From NCBI GenBank assembly GCA_026770585.1, contig MU646336.1, forward strand, positions 716,389 to 726,707: a stretch of 10,319 nt of DNA, read 5' to 3'. Below the pieces are notes generated by a model that saw only the letters and a list, made by a program, of their open reading frames with translations, had not been told where the DNA came from and ran no database searches. Within the stretch, counting starts at the first letter, position 1. Every line of letters begins with the position of its first letter. The DNA comes from Baffinella frigidus (Eukaryota > Cryptophyceae > Cryptomonadales > Baffinellaceae). This document shows, in pieces, positions 1 to 5,832 of the stretch. The translations under genes and the position numbers were made by a program.

Positions 1-57
<57 letters not shown>
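1..57. repeat. Homopolymer G tract (57 nt) at the window edge
   Basis: The first 57 bases are all G. They run directly into unique sequence (cgtggccgacgg) that is not telomeric. A pure G run of this length may be a sequencing or assembly end artefact, for example a poly-G tail. It could also be a real G tract, since shorter G runs with single interruptions occur at 2435-2459 and 1181-1189. The sequence alone does not decide. Confidence 0.9.
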
Positions 58-111
58 CGTGGCCGACGGTGTCTGTTGTTGGGAGGATGCTCTCGGCTCA
101 GGTGCGTGCAG

Positions 112-269
112 GCAGACAGGGTGTAGGGTTTAGGGTGTAGGTCTTAGGTCTTAGGGTTGAGGGGTTGAGGGGTTTTGTATATATCGGCTTAAACCCTAAC
201 GTACATCGGGTTTAAGGGTGTAAAGGGTTTAATGGTGAAAGGGTTTAATGGTGAAAGGGTTTAATGGTG
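112..269 (+). repeat. Degenerate telomere-like repeats and a 16-bp minisatellite
   Basis: From about 120 to 176 there are degenerate TTTAGGG-type units (gtttagggtg, tcttagggttgagggg). At 188-216 a C-rich unit faces a G-rich one: cttaaaccc and gggtttaag form 9-bp inverted arms. At 222-269 the 16-bp unit aaagggtttaatggtg is present in three perfect copies. On the transporter's coding (minus) strand this lies just downstream of exon 5, so it would be intronic there. Confidence 0.85.
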
Positions 270-278
270 GCACGGCAC

Positions 279-346
279 CTCGTTGGTCTGGTCGGTGATG
301 AGGCCGATGTACGTCTTCACAACCCCGATGTTTCCATTGAGCAACC
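279..346 (-). CDS. MFS gene exon 5, copy A (TM4)
   Basis: The exon is 68 nt. Its acceptor is tcgcag ending at 347 and its donor GTGCCG starts at 278. It begins GG, completing the Gly from exon 4, and reads GLLNGNIGVVKTYIGLITDQ then TNE in phase 0. The N-G-N-x-G-V-x-K-T core is a hallmark of TM4 in this family. Relatives usually have GEITD where this reads GLITD. No later exon is visible between 279 and the poly-G edge, so TM5 onwards is absent from the window. Confidence 0.8.
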
Positions 347-3300
347 CTGCGAGGAGGGTATAGGGTACAGGGTTTAGGGTTTAGGGTTTAGGGTTTAATG
401 TCGAGTTTTTATTTTGCTTAGTTAAGGGTTGAGGGGTTTATGAGGTCGATGTACGTCTTAACAACCCCAATGTTTTCGTTGAGCAACCCTGCGGGGCGCG
501 CGCGTGTCAGCCCAACCCCTAAACCCTAAGCTCTAGACCCTGAGCCTATCCGAATTAACTGCCGCCCTGGCGTGCCTTGCTGGCTGGACCCGGTAGGGCG
601 TCAGGAGAGAGGTGTTGCCGGGTTGGGCAAGAGCAGAGGGCAGCAGCAGTTTTCGCAAGCGAAGCGTGAAAAAAGCGCGTTCGGCAGAGGGCGTGGATTA
701 AAACGGCGTGGTTCGCAAATCGTGGAAATGCCGTTTTTATAGATGGCGTTCGTTTCAGGGGAGGGACTGGGCGAGGAAGCGAACGGTGCGGACTTGCGTG
801 AGGGTTGGGCAGGGGTGGACGCCCTAATTCCGGTATCAACCTAACTCCGAGGGGTTGCGTTATGTAATGTAGGTGGGTGCGACAGAAAGACGGAATTTGG
901 CCCTTAGGCACCCGCGAGGAAGCGGACGGTGAGGTCTTGCGTGAGGCTGGTCGAGAACCCGACGCGTCTTGCAACGCCGTCACGGAAGGGAATGCATCGT
1001 GGCCATGTCTGTTTCGATCCGTAACAAACGCTCTTTTCTCTCTGGCGAAGGCAGTTATCCCTCAAGTGGCGAGGCGGTCAAATTTGACCGCCAAGAGGTC
1101 CTGACAGGTCCTAGGGCCCTACGGTAGGGCGCATGAACCTACTCGCCACTTGAGGGATAGGGGGGAGCTGGTTGGGCAGGGGGGGGGGAGGACCTCCGAA
1201 AAAGCGAACAGTGAGGACTTGTGCGAGGCTTGTCGAGAGGCCGACGCAGACCGTGTTGATGATCGTCACTGTTATACCGAAGATCAGCACTGGACGGATG
1301 CCCACCTGCATTCAGCATCATTTAATTTCGGAACAAGACATAACATGTCCACATTTATGCTTTTTTAAGCCTTGCATATCCACCCTTGGCTTAAGCTTTG
1401 GAGGCCTAAGATAGCGCGTCACTGTTATCCCGAAGATCAGCACTGGCCGAATGCTCACCTGCCGATGAGGGTTTCAGGTCTGCCGATTAGGCCCTCCTGT
1501 ATCGCGCGCGTGCCGATTTAATTTCGGAACACGACATAATCTGCCCATATGTATGCTATGTTAAGCCTTGATTGTATGCCTAAAGCAGCATGTTCACCCT
1601 TGTCTTACGCGTTGGAAGCCTAAGATAGCGGGTCACTGTTATCGCGAAGATCAGCTCTGGCCGGAGGCCCTTCTGCATCGCACGTGCCGATTTAATTTCG
1701 GAACACGTCAGAATATGTCCCACTTTTATGCTATGCCAGAGATTGGCTGTATGCCTAACATAGCACATCCACCCCAGCATACCACGAATCGAAGCCTAAG
1801 ATAGCATAAAAGAGGGATAGATTCTGGAGTGTTGCGATGTTAGATTAGGGTTTGAGGTCTGCCGGGTTCGGGTTTCCTGTTTGCGTCGCGCGTGCCGATT
1901 TCATTTCAGAGCACGACAGAGTCTGTCCCGCTATCTTAGGCTTCCAAAGCTACGGGTGGATATGCTATTTTAGGCATAACCTATGGGTGGATATGTTATT
2001 TCAGGCACTCAATCAAGGCTTCGAATAGCATAAATCAGGGCAGATATGTCTTCTTCCGATATTAGATTAGGGTCTGAGGTCTGCCGGGTTCGGGTTTCCT
2101 GTTTGCGTCGCGCGTTGCGGGGCAGGGCGTGGCATCTGCCGGGAGGGGGCACGTTCACTCCCAAGGGCTGGTAGCCCTCTGGAGCGGGCCAATTGCTCGT
2201 GCCACACACAACACTTCGGGGCACGTCCCTCCGCGGATATCCGGGCAGGGACGTGACAAATTGCTGACTGGTGGCGTGTTTCTAAAGGCAGGAACCCAAT
2301 AGTTGACTCAGGCACGTACCGTGTAGCCTTTTGAGCAGACAGCTGGTTCATTTGACGGGAAACAACGTCGGAAATTGAGGAACCCCCGATACAAATCGCG
2401 GGCGTTTGGCCAAACGATCGAAACACTTCATACGGGGTGGGGGGGGTGGGGGGGGGGGTCGTGGAGGTGGGCGTGAACCCTAAACATTTAGGGTCGAGGG
2501 TCTGGGGTTTATGTTTCAGGGTTGAGGGTTTAGGGTTCAGGGCTTAGGGTTGAGGATTCAGGGTTCAGGGTTTAGGGTTAGGTGAGTGGCGAATTGGGCG
2601 CGACCTTGTCAGAGATCCAACCCCACGCGAAGGAAGAGAGGAACTGCCCGAACATGAACGACGACGCCACCCACCCTGCGCACACGTCCGCCGCGTCAGC
2701 GTAGCGAGTTAGAAGGACGTGGCGTGCTTCAATGAGGCTGCATGGTCCGCCTGAGGCTTCATGCTGGGCGTTGTTCTGCGTGAAGTTGCAGCGCTTGCTT
2801 GGGTGTGGGAGGAGGCACGTGATACAGGGCGCGATGTCGGCCATTTTGCGCTTCGAAAGAAAGAAGCGTGTGTCCGGATCGCAGCCACGGTGGGCAAGAT
2901 GAGAGGAGGGCGGGAGAGGCACCGGAGTGGAAGCCGACTTCAGACTCCTCGACGCCGAACGAGCGGATCATGAAGGGCAGGAAGGGGAACACGAACATGT
3001 ACCCGGCTGATTCCGAGATCAGCACCGTGCAGATCACCACCATTTTCATCTGCAGCGAGGTAAAATACGGCGATCACTCCCCTGCCGAAGGTCCAGATGC
3101 CCCAACCGCCGTATGCAACCGTTGTACCCCTCCTCACGATTCTACAATCCACACCCGGCATTTTGGCATGCGTACTAGGTTGGTGGTTCAGCGAGTTGGG
3201 TGCAGATGCAACAGGGCGCTGCGAGGTTTGTTCGCGTTCGAAACTGCAACCATCAACAGGTGTAATTCGCTTAACGTGGTCGAGCAGGCTGTGTTCTAGA

Positions 3301-3441
3301 GGGACAACCTAGTACGCGTGCCGAAATGCCGGGTGTGGATTGTAGAATCGTGAGGATGGGTACAACGGTTGCATACGGCGGTTGGGGCATCTGGACCTTC
3401 GGGAGGGGGGTGATCGCCGTATTTTGCATTTTAGTCGACAT
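279..3441 (-). CDS. MFS transporter, ZIFL/DHA1-like, 5' part of gene (N-terminus to about TM4), five exons
   Basis: This is the 5' part of a Major Facilitator Superfamily membrane transporter. Known relatives are proton-coupled small-molecule carriers, including plant ZINC INDUCED FACILITATOR-LIKE proteins. I joined exons 3441-3397, 3049-2923, 2675-2605, 1305-1194 and 346-279. Together they give 423 nt (141 codons) with no stop. Junction phases are 0, 1, 0 and 1 and match at every border. Landmarks in order are TPLPK just before TM1, FPFLPFMIRSFG after TM1, SSFMFGQFLSSFAWGW in TM2, the loop SDKVGIRP (motif A, usually DR/K-x-GRRP, here with one Arg replaced by Ile), TM3 ending in TVRFFGG, and LNGNIGVVKTYIG in TM4. 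Full-length relatives have about 12 TM segments, so TM5 onwards is missing; it would lie beyond position 279 or has been lost. Family assignment comes from motif recognition. Whether the locus is functional is open, because introns 3 and 4 are unusually long and full of telomere-like repeats and broken exon copies. The substrate cannot be inferred. Confidence 0.82.
369..397 (+). repeat. Short perfect TTTAGGG tract between the two exon 5 copies
   Basis: About four consecutive TTTAGGG units (29 nt) lie between exon copies 279-346 and 436-488. Degenerate units continue around 422-440 (gttaagggttgagggg). On the gene's coding strand this reads CCCTAAA, in a position that would be intronic. Confidence 0.9.
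436..488 (-). pseudogene. Degenerate second copy of MFS exon 5 (copy B)
   Basis: The acceptor ccgcag ends at 489 and the frame reads GLLNENIGVVKTYIDLI. It is clearly homologous to exon 5 copy A (279-346), with Gly to Glu and Gly to Asp changes in conserved positions. The exon's last quarter is lost: the sequence runs into telomere-like ccctcaac at about 435, so the normal donor is gone. It sits in the intron upstream of copy A, separated from it by a TTTAGGG tract (369-397). Splicing to this copy instead of A would still keep frame at the acceptor. Confidence 0.72.
771..804 (-). pseudogene. Relic of MFS exon 4 3' end (most degraded)
   Basis: On the minus strand the frame reads TLTQVRTVRFLAQSL, matching the end of exon 4 (SLAQVLTVRFFGG). 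The donor position is no longer a GT (gcccagtccc). The upstream part of the exon is not recognisable. Confidence 0.55.
914..975 (-). pseudogene. Relic of MFS exon 4 3' half
   Basis: The minus-strand frame reads VGFSTSLTQDLTVRFLAG, aligned with VGLSTSLAQVLTVRFFGG of exon 4. It is followed by an intact-looking donor GTGCCT, the same hexamer as after exon 2. The FLAG ending is closer to the usual family sequence than that of the full exon 4, so this may be a remnant of a diverged second gene copy rather than a recent duplicate. The 5' half is not recognisable. Confidence 0.6.
1056..1159. repeat. 18-bp inverted repeat enclosing a perfect 20-bp palindrome
   Basis: The arms 1056-1073 (tatccctcaagtggcgag) and 1142-1159 are exact reverse complements. 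Just inside the left arm, 1073-1092 (ggcggtcaaatttgaccgcc) is a perfect palindrome. A near-palindrome gccctacggtagggc sits near 1115-1130. The structure lies in intron 4 of the transporter, about 35 nt past the exon 4 donor. It could be a cruciform-prone miniature element or a protein-binding palindrome. No coding signal is present. Confidence 0.85.
1194..1305 (-). CDS. MFS gene exon 4 (motif A end and TM3)
   Basis: The exon is 112 nt. Its acceptor is atgcag ending at 1306 and its donor GTCCTC starts at 1193. In phase 0 it reads VGIRPVLIFGITVTIINTVC, then VGLSTSLAQVLTVRFFG plus one base. It continues the motif A loop from SDK in the previous exon, where relatives have VGRRPVL. It ends in phase 1, exactly what exon 5 needs. 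Partial copies of this exon occur on both sides (1417-1458, 1631-1672, 914-975, 771-804). This is the only full-length copy in the window. Confidence 0.82.
1264..1806 (-). repeat. Tandem array of chimeric units carrying the first 42 nt of MFS exon 4
   Basis: Three units, 1264-1416, 1417-1630 and 1631-1806, share the exon 4 start, the adjoining intron (gccgatttaatttcggaaca), and a downstream block ending cctaagatagc. Minus-strand copies at 1417-1458 and 1631-1672 keep the acceptor AG and the first 14 codons (for example VSIRPVLIFGITVT). Both then stop at exactly the same place and join gctatcttaggc, so the chimeric junction was made once and then duplicated. Only the 1264 unit continues into a full exon 4. 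Unit lengths are 153, 214 and 176 nt; the middle one has an insertion near 1465-1505. Confidence 0.75.
1820..2125. repeat. Further copies of the array, partly inverted
   Basis: A block beginning gattagggt and running through gaggtctgccgggttcggg to tgcgtcgcgcg occurs near 1842-1892 and again near 2064-2115; a related version is in the 1417 unit. At 1930-1960, gctatcttaggcttcc and gggtggatatgc are the reverse complement of the ends of the 1264-1416 and 1631-1806 units. Near 2024-2060 a further stretch matches the units' intron in inverted orientation. No exon sequence is retained here. The stretch would lie inside intron 3 of the transporter. Confidence 0.65.
2222..2255. repeat. Short hairpin
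   Basis: The arms cacgtccct (2222-2230) and agggacgtg (2247-2255) are exact reverse complements around a GC-rich 16-nt loop containing ccgcggatatccg. The surrounding 2126-2430 stretch shows no convincing coding sequence or other repeat. Confidence 0.7.
2435..2580 (+). repeat. G-runs and degenerate telomere-like repeats in intron 3
   Basis: 2435-2459 is almost all G with a few T. From 2475 there are irregular TTTAGGG variants (agggttgaggg, agggttcaggg, agggcttaggg). At about 2476-2493, accctaaa and tttagggt form a head-to-head pair two bases apart. The tract ends 24 nt from the exon 3 donor, so it lies within the intron joining exons 3 and 4. Confidence 0.85.
2605..2675 (-). CDS. MFS gene exon 3 (TM2 and start of motif A loop)
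   Basis: The exon is 71 nt. Its acceptor is gcgcag ending at 2676 and its donor GTCGCG starts at 2604. It begins with GG, completing the phase-1 codon from exon 2, and reads GWVASSFMFGQFLSSFAWGW then ISDK, ending in phase 0. This is the classic MFS TM2 with the start of the cytosolic motif A loop. The intron between exons 2 and 3 is 247 nt (2676-2922). Degenerate telomere-like repeats begin about 24 nt past this exon's donor. Confidence 0.85.
2923..3049 (-). CDS. MFS gene exon 2 (TM1 and following loop)
   Basis: The exon is 127 nt. Its acceptor is ctgcag at 3055-3050 and its donor GTGCCT starts at 2922. It encodes MKMVVICTVLISESAGYMFV, then FPFLPFMIRSFGVEESEVGF and HS plus one base. The hydrophobic first part is TM1. 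The FPFLPFMIRSFG stretch is the strongest family signature in this window. The exon ends in phase 1 and completes a Gly codon with the next exon. Codons are clearly G/C-biased at third positions. If exon 1 is not used, its own ATG could serve as a start. Confidence 0.85.
3061..3426. repeat. 122-bp inverted repeat with 122-nt spacer, spanning MFS exon 1 and intron 1
   Basis: Arms 3061-3182 and 3305-3426 are reverse complements with six mismatches and no gaps, about 95% identical. The right arm carries the minus-strand exon 1 codons NTAITPLPK and the donor at 3396. The left arm carries the same in plus orientation (3064-3090, donor-like GT at 3091). The left arm ends 11 nt from the exon 2 acceptor (3050). 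In the pre-mRNA the arms would form a long hairpin that pairs the 5' splice site with its inverted copy and brings it close to the 3' splice site. The spacer 3183-3304 has no recognised content. Confidence 0.9.
3397..3441 (-). CDS. MFS gene exon 1 (start codon, N-terminal 15 residues)
   Basis: On the minus strand an ATG at 3441-3439, after cctcaaca, opens a 15-codon reading frame ending TAITPLPK at 3397. It is followed by the donor GTCCAG (3396-3391). The TPLPK motif directly before the first membrane helix is typical of algal and fungal DHA1/ZIFL-like carriers. Phase 0 matches the next exon. Positions 3397-3426 are part of the 122-bp inverted repeat, so the exon end and the donor are duplicated in inverted orientation at 3061-3182. 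A second in-frame ATG lies four codons in, so the exact start is uncertain. Confidence 0.65.
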
Positions 3442-3642
3442 TGTTGAGGAAGTCGGGGGTCGCAGCGGCTGCGCCCCCTACTCCGCTTCAGATCAGCGGC
3501 GGTAGCCTGCTACTTGCGGGGCGCTCCAATGCAGCGGGGTGCCGGCTTGGGCGCTGCGCGGGAACCACGGCAGTGTGAACTGGCCTTAACTCCTAAGCCC
3601 GCACAGCCAGGCCGTGACGGGTCCGCACAGCGGCAACCAGTG

Positions 3643-3757
3643 GTGATGATGGGCCTGATTCCGAAAGGTTGTTTTCAAAGAGCGAGAATCCCCGCCAAGC
3701 TGAAGCAAGGAGTGATGATGGGCCTGTTTCCGAAAGGTTGTTTTCAGAGAGCGAGAA
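3643..3757. repeat. 46-bp direct repeat, 69-bp period
   Basis: 3643-3688 and 3712-3757 share gtgatgatgggcctg..ttccgaaaggttgttttca..gagcgagaa with two mismatches, separated by 23 nt. The sequence is open in two frames but neither looks coding. The region lies about 200 nt upstream of the transporter start. The rest of 3442-3642 holds only a small hairpin (cgcagcggctgcg, near 3461) and no gene I can support. Confidence 0.85.
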
Positions 3758-3780
3758 GCTGACTTCAGCTGCTTCAGGAA

Positions 3781-4038
3781 GCAAGGATTCTGACGTTTTC
3801 AGCTGTTTGGGACGTGCCCCGATTCGGCAAAATTACTACACAGCCTTCCAAGTCGCATTTTTACAATTCAGTTGATTTCTATTTTAAAAACGAATCTTCT
3901 TGAAACTGTGTAGTAATTTTCACAGGGATGTTCGCGGTGGGGGGTCCGGTACCGGTACCGGTACGAGCCTCGTAGTCTACCGGTATCAATACTGGTACGT
4001 ACAGGTGTACACACAGCTGAAAACGTCAGGATCCTTGC
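3781..4038. mobile_element. Possible small non-autonomous element with 26-bp terminal inverted repeats
   Basis: 3781-3806 and 4013-4038 (ends gcaagg..ccttgc) are reverse complements with one mismatch, bounding 258 bp. Nested inside is a second perfect 15-bp inverted repeat, 3829-3843 (aaaattactacacag) and 3906-3920, around an AT-rich 62-nt loop. The right part holds ccggtaccggtaccggtac (3946-3964). No open reading frame of note and no obvious target-site duplication was seen, so it may be a MITE-like element or just a fold-back. Confidence 0.5.
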
Positions 4039-4252
4039 GGTCACGTCCTCCCCGTCGCGTCTATTGAATAGTAAACTCCGAGAAAAGAGTCGGTGCGAGA
4101 AACAAAATCGTTTGTCCTGGTCACGGACCACCATCGAATCTGCCTGGACACCTGGTCGCGTCCGGGTCCTGGTTCTGGACTTTTAGCCATATATCGTTTT
4201 TGTCAGCGGGGGGTCGAATCGACCCCGTTGACTGGTCTTTGTAAAGTGAGAG

Positions 4253-4332
4253 TTAGTAGAAAGACTGAACTAAGGGGGTGCGGCCCAGAATGTACTCGCC
4301 GGAAGTGACGGCGAAGTCGTCGTGGATCTTGC
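4253..4332 (-). CDS. Unrecognised coding-like segment (possible exon)
   Basis: On the minus strand, after a possible acceptor atctccag (ending at 4333), the frame reads KIHDDFAVTSGEYILGRTPL with mostly G/C-ending codons, then QSFY and a stop. No family is recognised. The frame stays open upstream to 4858 but the intervening part looks non-coding. It could be a last exon of a gene that includes the segment at 4769-4864. Confidence 0.3.
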
Positions 4333-4663
4333 CTGGAGATTGCGACAGGAATATGGCCTGGTCCCCGGACAAGCGCAACCAGTCCGGTTCGAACGGCATG
4401 GTTGAGTTTTGGTGGTTGCTGGAGAGCGGTTTTCCATGGCTGACAATTCCTTCGTTTTCCCCCCGTCCTGTCCCGCCATGTGCTGACAATTCCCCCGTGG
4501 AGTTGCATGGCTTCGGGCCTGATGGCCAGTCGCGGGAGGCGTGGTGGCAGGGCGCGGGGCTCGTCTGGGGGCCCAAGAACCCTCCAGAGGGGGTACGCGA
4601 GTGGGCAGAGCGCGAGCATAGGCTGCTGGCGGGTATGCTGGCTGGACTAGACGACCACACCCC

Positions 4664-4713
4664 GTGGACAGACGGGCAGATAGGACTCGTGGACAGACGG
4701 GTAGATAGGACTT
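4664..4713. repeat. 25-bp tandem duplication
   Basis: The unit gtggacagacgggcagatag plus gactc occurs twice head to tail (4664-4688, 4689-4713) with two differences. It lies between the two coding-like segments, in what would be an intron if they belong to one gene. Confidence 0.9.
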
Positions 4714-4768
4714 CCTTCCTCCCTTCTGATGAAAGAACAGGGGTGCTGGCTCCCTGTAGCGTTGTCAT

Positions 4769-4864
4769 CTGTTTCTCGCTGATGGGCGAGACGGTCGCGC
4801 TGTTGGACGCGTCGACCATGAGCGTGTGGAGGGCGATGCCTGCATCCGTGAGGAGCACCCCTTT
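4769..4864 (-). CDS. Unrecognised coding-like segment (possible exon)
   Basis: After the minus-strand acceptor cttgacag (ending at 4865), 32 codons read KGVLLTDAGIALHTLMVDAS then NSATVSPISEKQ. Third positions are almost all G or C, unlike the flanks. An in-frame TGA lies just upstream of the acceptor, supporting an exon border. No good GT donor follows at the CAG end. I do not recognise the family. It may be an exon of a gene reading leftwards to 4253, or a relic. Confidence 0.4.
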
Positions 4865-5018
4865 CTGTCAAGTCACTCCTGCCATCCTACACGGGGTTGT
4901 GTCCCCAGACTCTTGGTCGGTGTTGTCCTCACCCAAACAAGGTACTAGCCCACACTCATATATCCCTCGTACAAATTAAGGAATCACTGACCTCTACTGC
5001 TGAACAACAAAACAAGAA

Positions 5019-5334
5019 CCCCAGACCCCAGACCCTAAACCCAAACCCCTAAAACTTTAACCCTAAACCCTGAGCCCTAAACCCTAAACCCTAAACCCTA
5101 AACCCTAAACACCAACCCCTCAACCCCAAACATCAAACCACAAACCACAAACCACAAACCACAAACCACAAACCACAAACCACAAACCACAAACCACAAA
5201 CCACAAACCACAAACCACAAACCCTAAACCCTCAAACCTAAACCCTAAACCCTAAACTTTTGAACCTCAATTCTAAACCATGAACCCTAAACCCTGAACC
5301 CTGAACACTAAACAACAAACCCTAAACCCCAGAC

Positions 5335-5373
<39 letters not shown>

Positions 5374-5743
5374 ACCAAAAACCATAAACCCTACACACTT
5401 GACCCTAGACCCTTAACCTCTAAACCTTAAACCCTCAATTTTAAACCCTGAACCCTAAAACCCAAAACCTAAACACTCAAATTTAAACGCAAAACCCTAA
5501 ACCCTAAACCTTGAACCATAAACCCTAAATCCTGAACCCTGAACCCTAAAGACTGAACCCTGAACCCTGAACCCTGAACCCTAAACCCCAAAAACAAAAA
5601 ACCCAACCCTAAACCCCTCACTTTACCCTAAACCCTAAACCCTAGACCCTAGACCCTCAACCCTAAACCCTAAACCCTAAACCCTAAACCCTAAACCCTA
5701 AACCCTAAACCCTAAACCCTAAACCCTAAACCCTAAACCCACC
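5019..5743 (-). repeat. Telomere-like repeat tract (CCCTAAA and variants)
   Basis: C-rich heptamer-like repeats fill this stretch. Distinct variant patches are visible: (accacaa) repeated 12 times at 5137-5220, ccctcaa near 5336-5375, ccctgaa near 5555-5585, and a perfect run of 11 CCCTAAA units at 5661-5737 plus a final ccc. Between them units are irregular (cccaaaa, ccctaga, cctcaa). Patchy homogenised variants suggest local slippage or conversion after the array left telomerase control, rather than an active telomere end. No gene lies here. Confidence 0.95.
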
Positions 5744-5832
5744 CATTGGGTTGGGTCGGGAAGCTGATGCGTAGATCGTTTCCATCTTCTTAACAGAGAG
5801 GCGGGCGTGGCCTTCGATGTGAGTGTAATCCC
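5741..5832 (-). other. Unique, coding-like island inside telomere-like repeats
   Basis: This 92-nt non-repetitive island separates the perfect CCCTAAA run from more repeats. On the minus strand from 5821 it reads without stop as HIEGHARLSVKKMETIYASA then SRPNPMG, followed by GGTGGGT, a possible donor. The codon usage is plausible for an exon, but no family is recognised and no clear acceptor is seen except a weak one (aag before gccacgcc). It may be an exon fragment like those at the transporter locus. Confidence 0.35.

Noticed and set aside
199-209. acgtacatcgg on the plus strand, matching part of exon 5 in inverted orientation
   Set aside because: Only 11 nt match; too short to call a relic.
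555-983. Minus-strand open frame of 142 codons
   Set aside because: It runs through the exon 4 relics in the wrong frame; the homologous frame is shifted and carries the VRFLAG match.
2067-2426. Minus-strand open frame of 119 codons
   Set aside because: No recognisable motif, and its left end overlaps the repeated gaggtctgccggg block.
3455-3480. Hairpin cgcagcggctgcg with flanking G and C runs
   Set aside because: Short and GC-rich; nothing ties it to a terminator or RNA gene, and it sits upstream of the transporter start.
4278-4979. Plus-strand open frame of 233 codons
   Set aside because: Codon third positions favour the minus strand in the two parts that look coding. The plus translation has no recognisable domain and contains the 25-bp tandem repeat.
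5137-5220. Regular short repeats that could be mistaken for a CRISPR array
   Set aside because: The unit is a 7-bp telomere-type variant without spacers, in a clearly eukaryotic setting.
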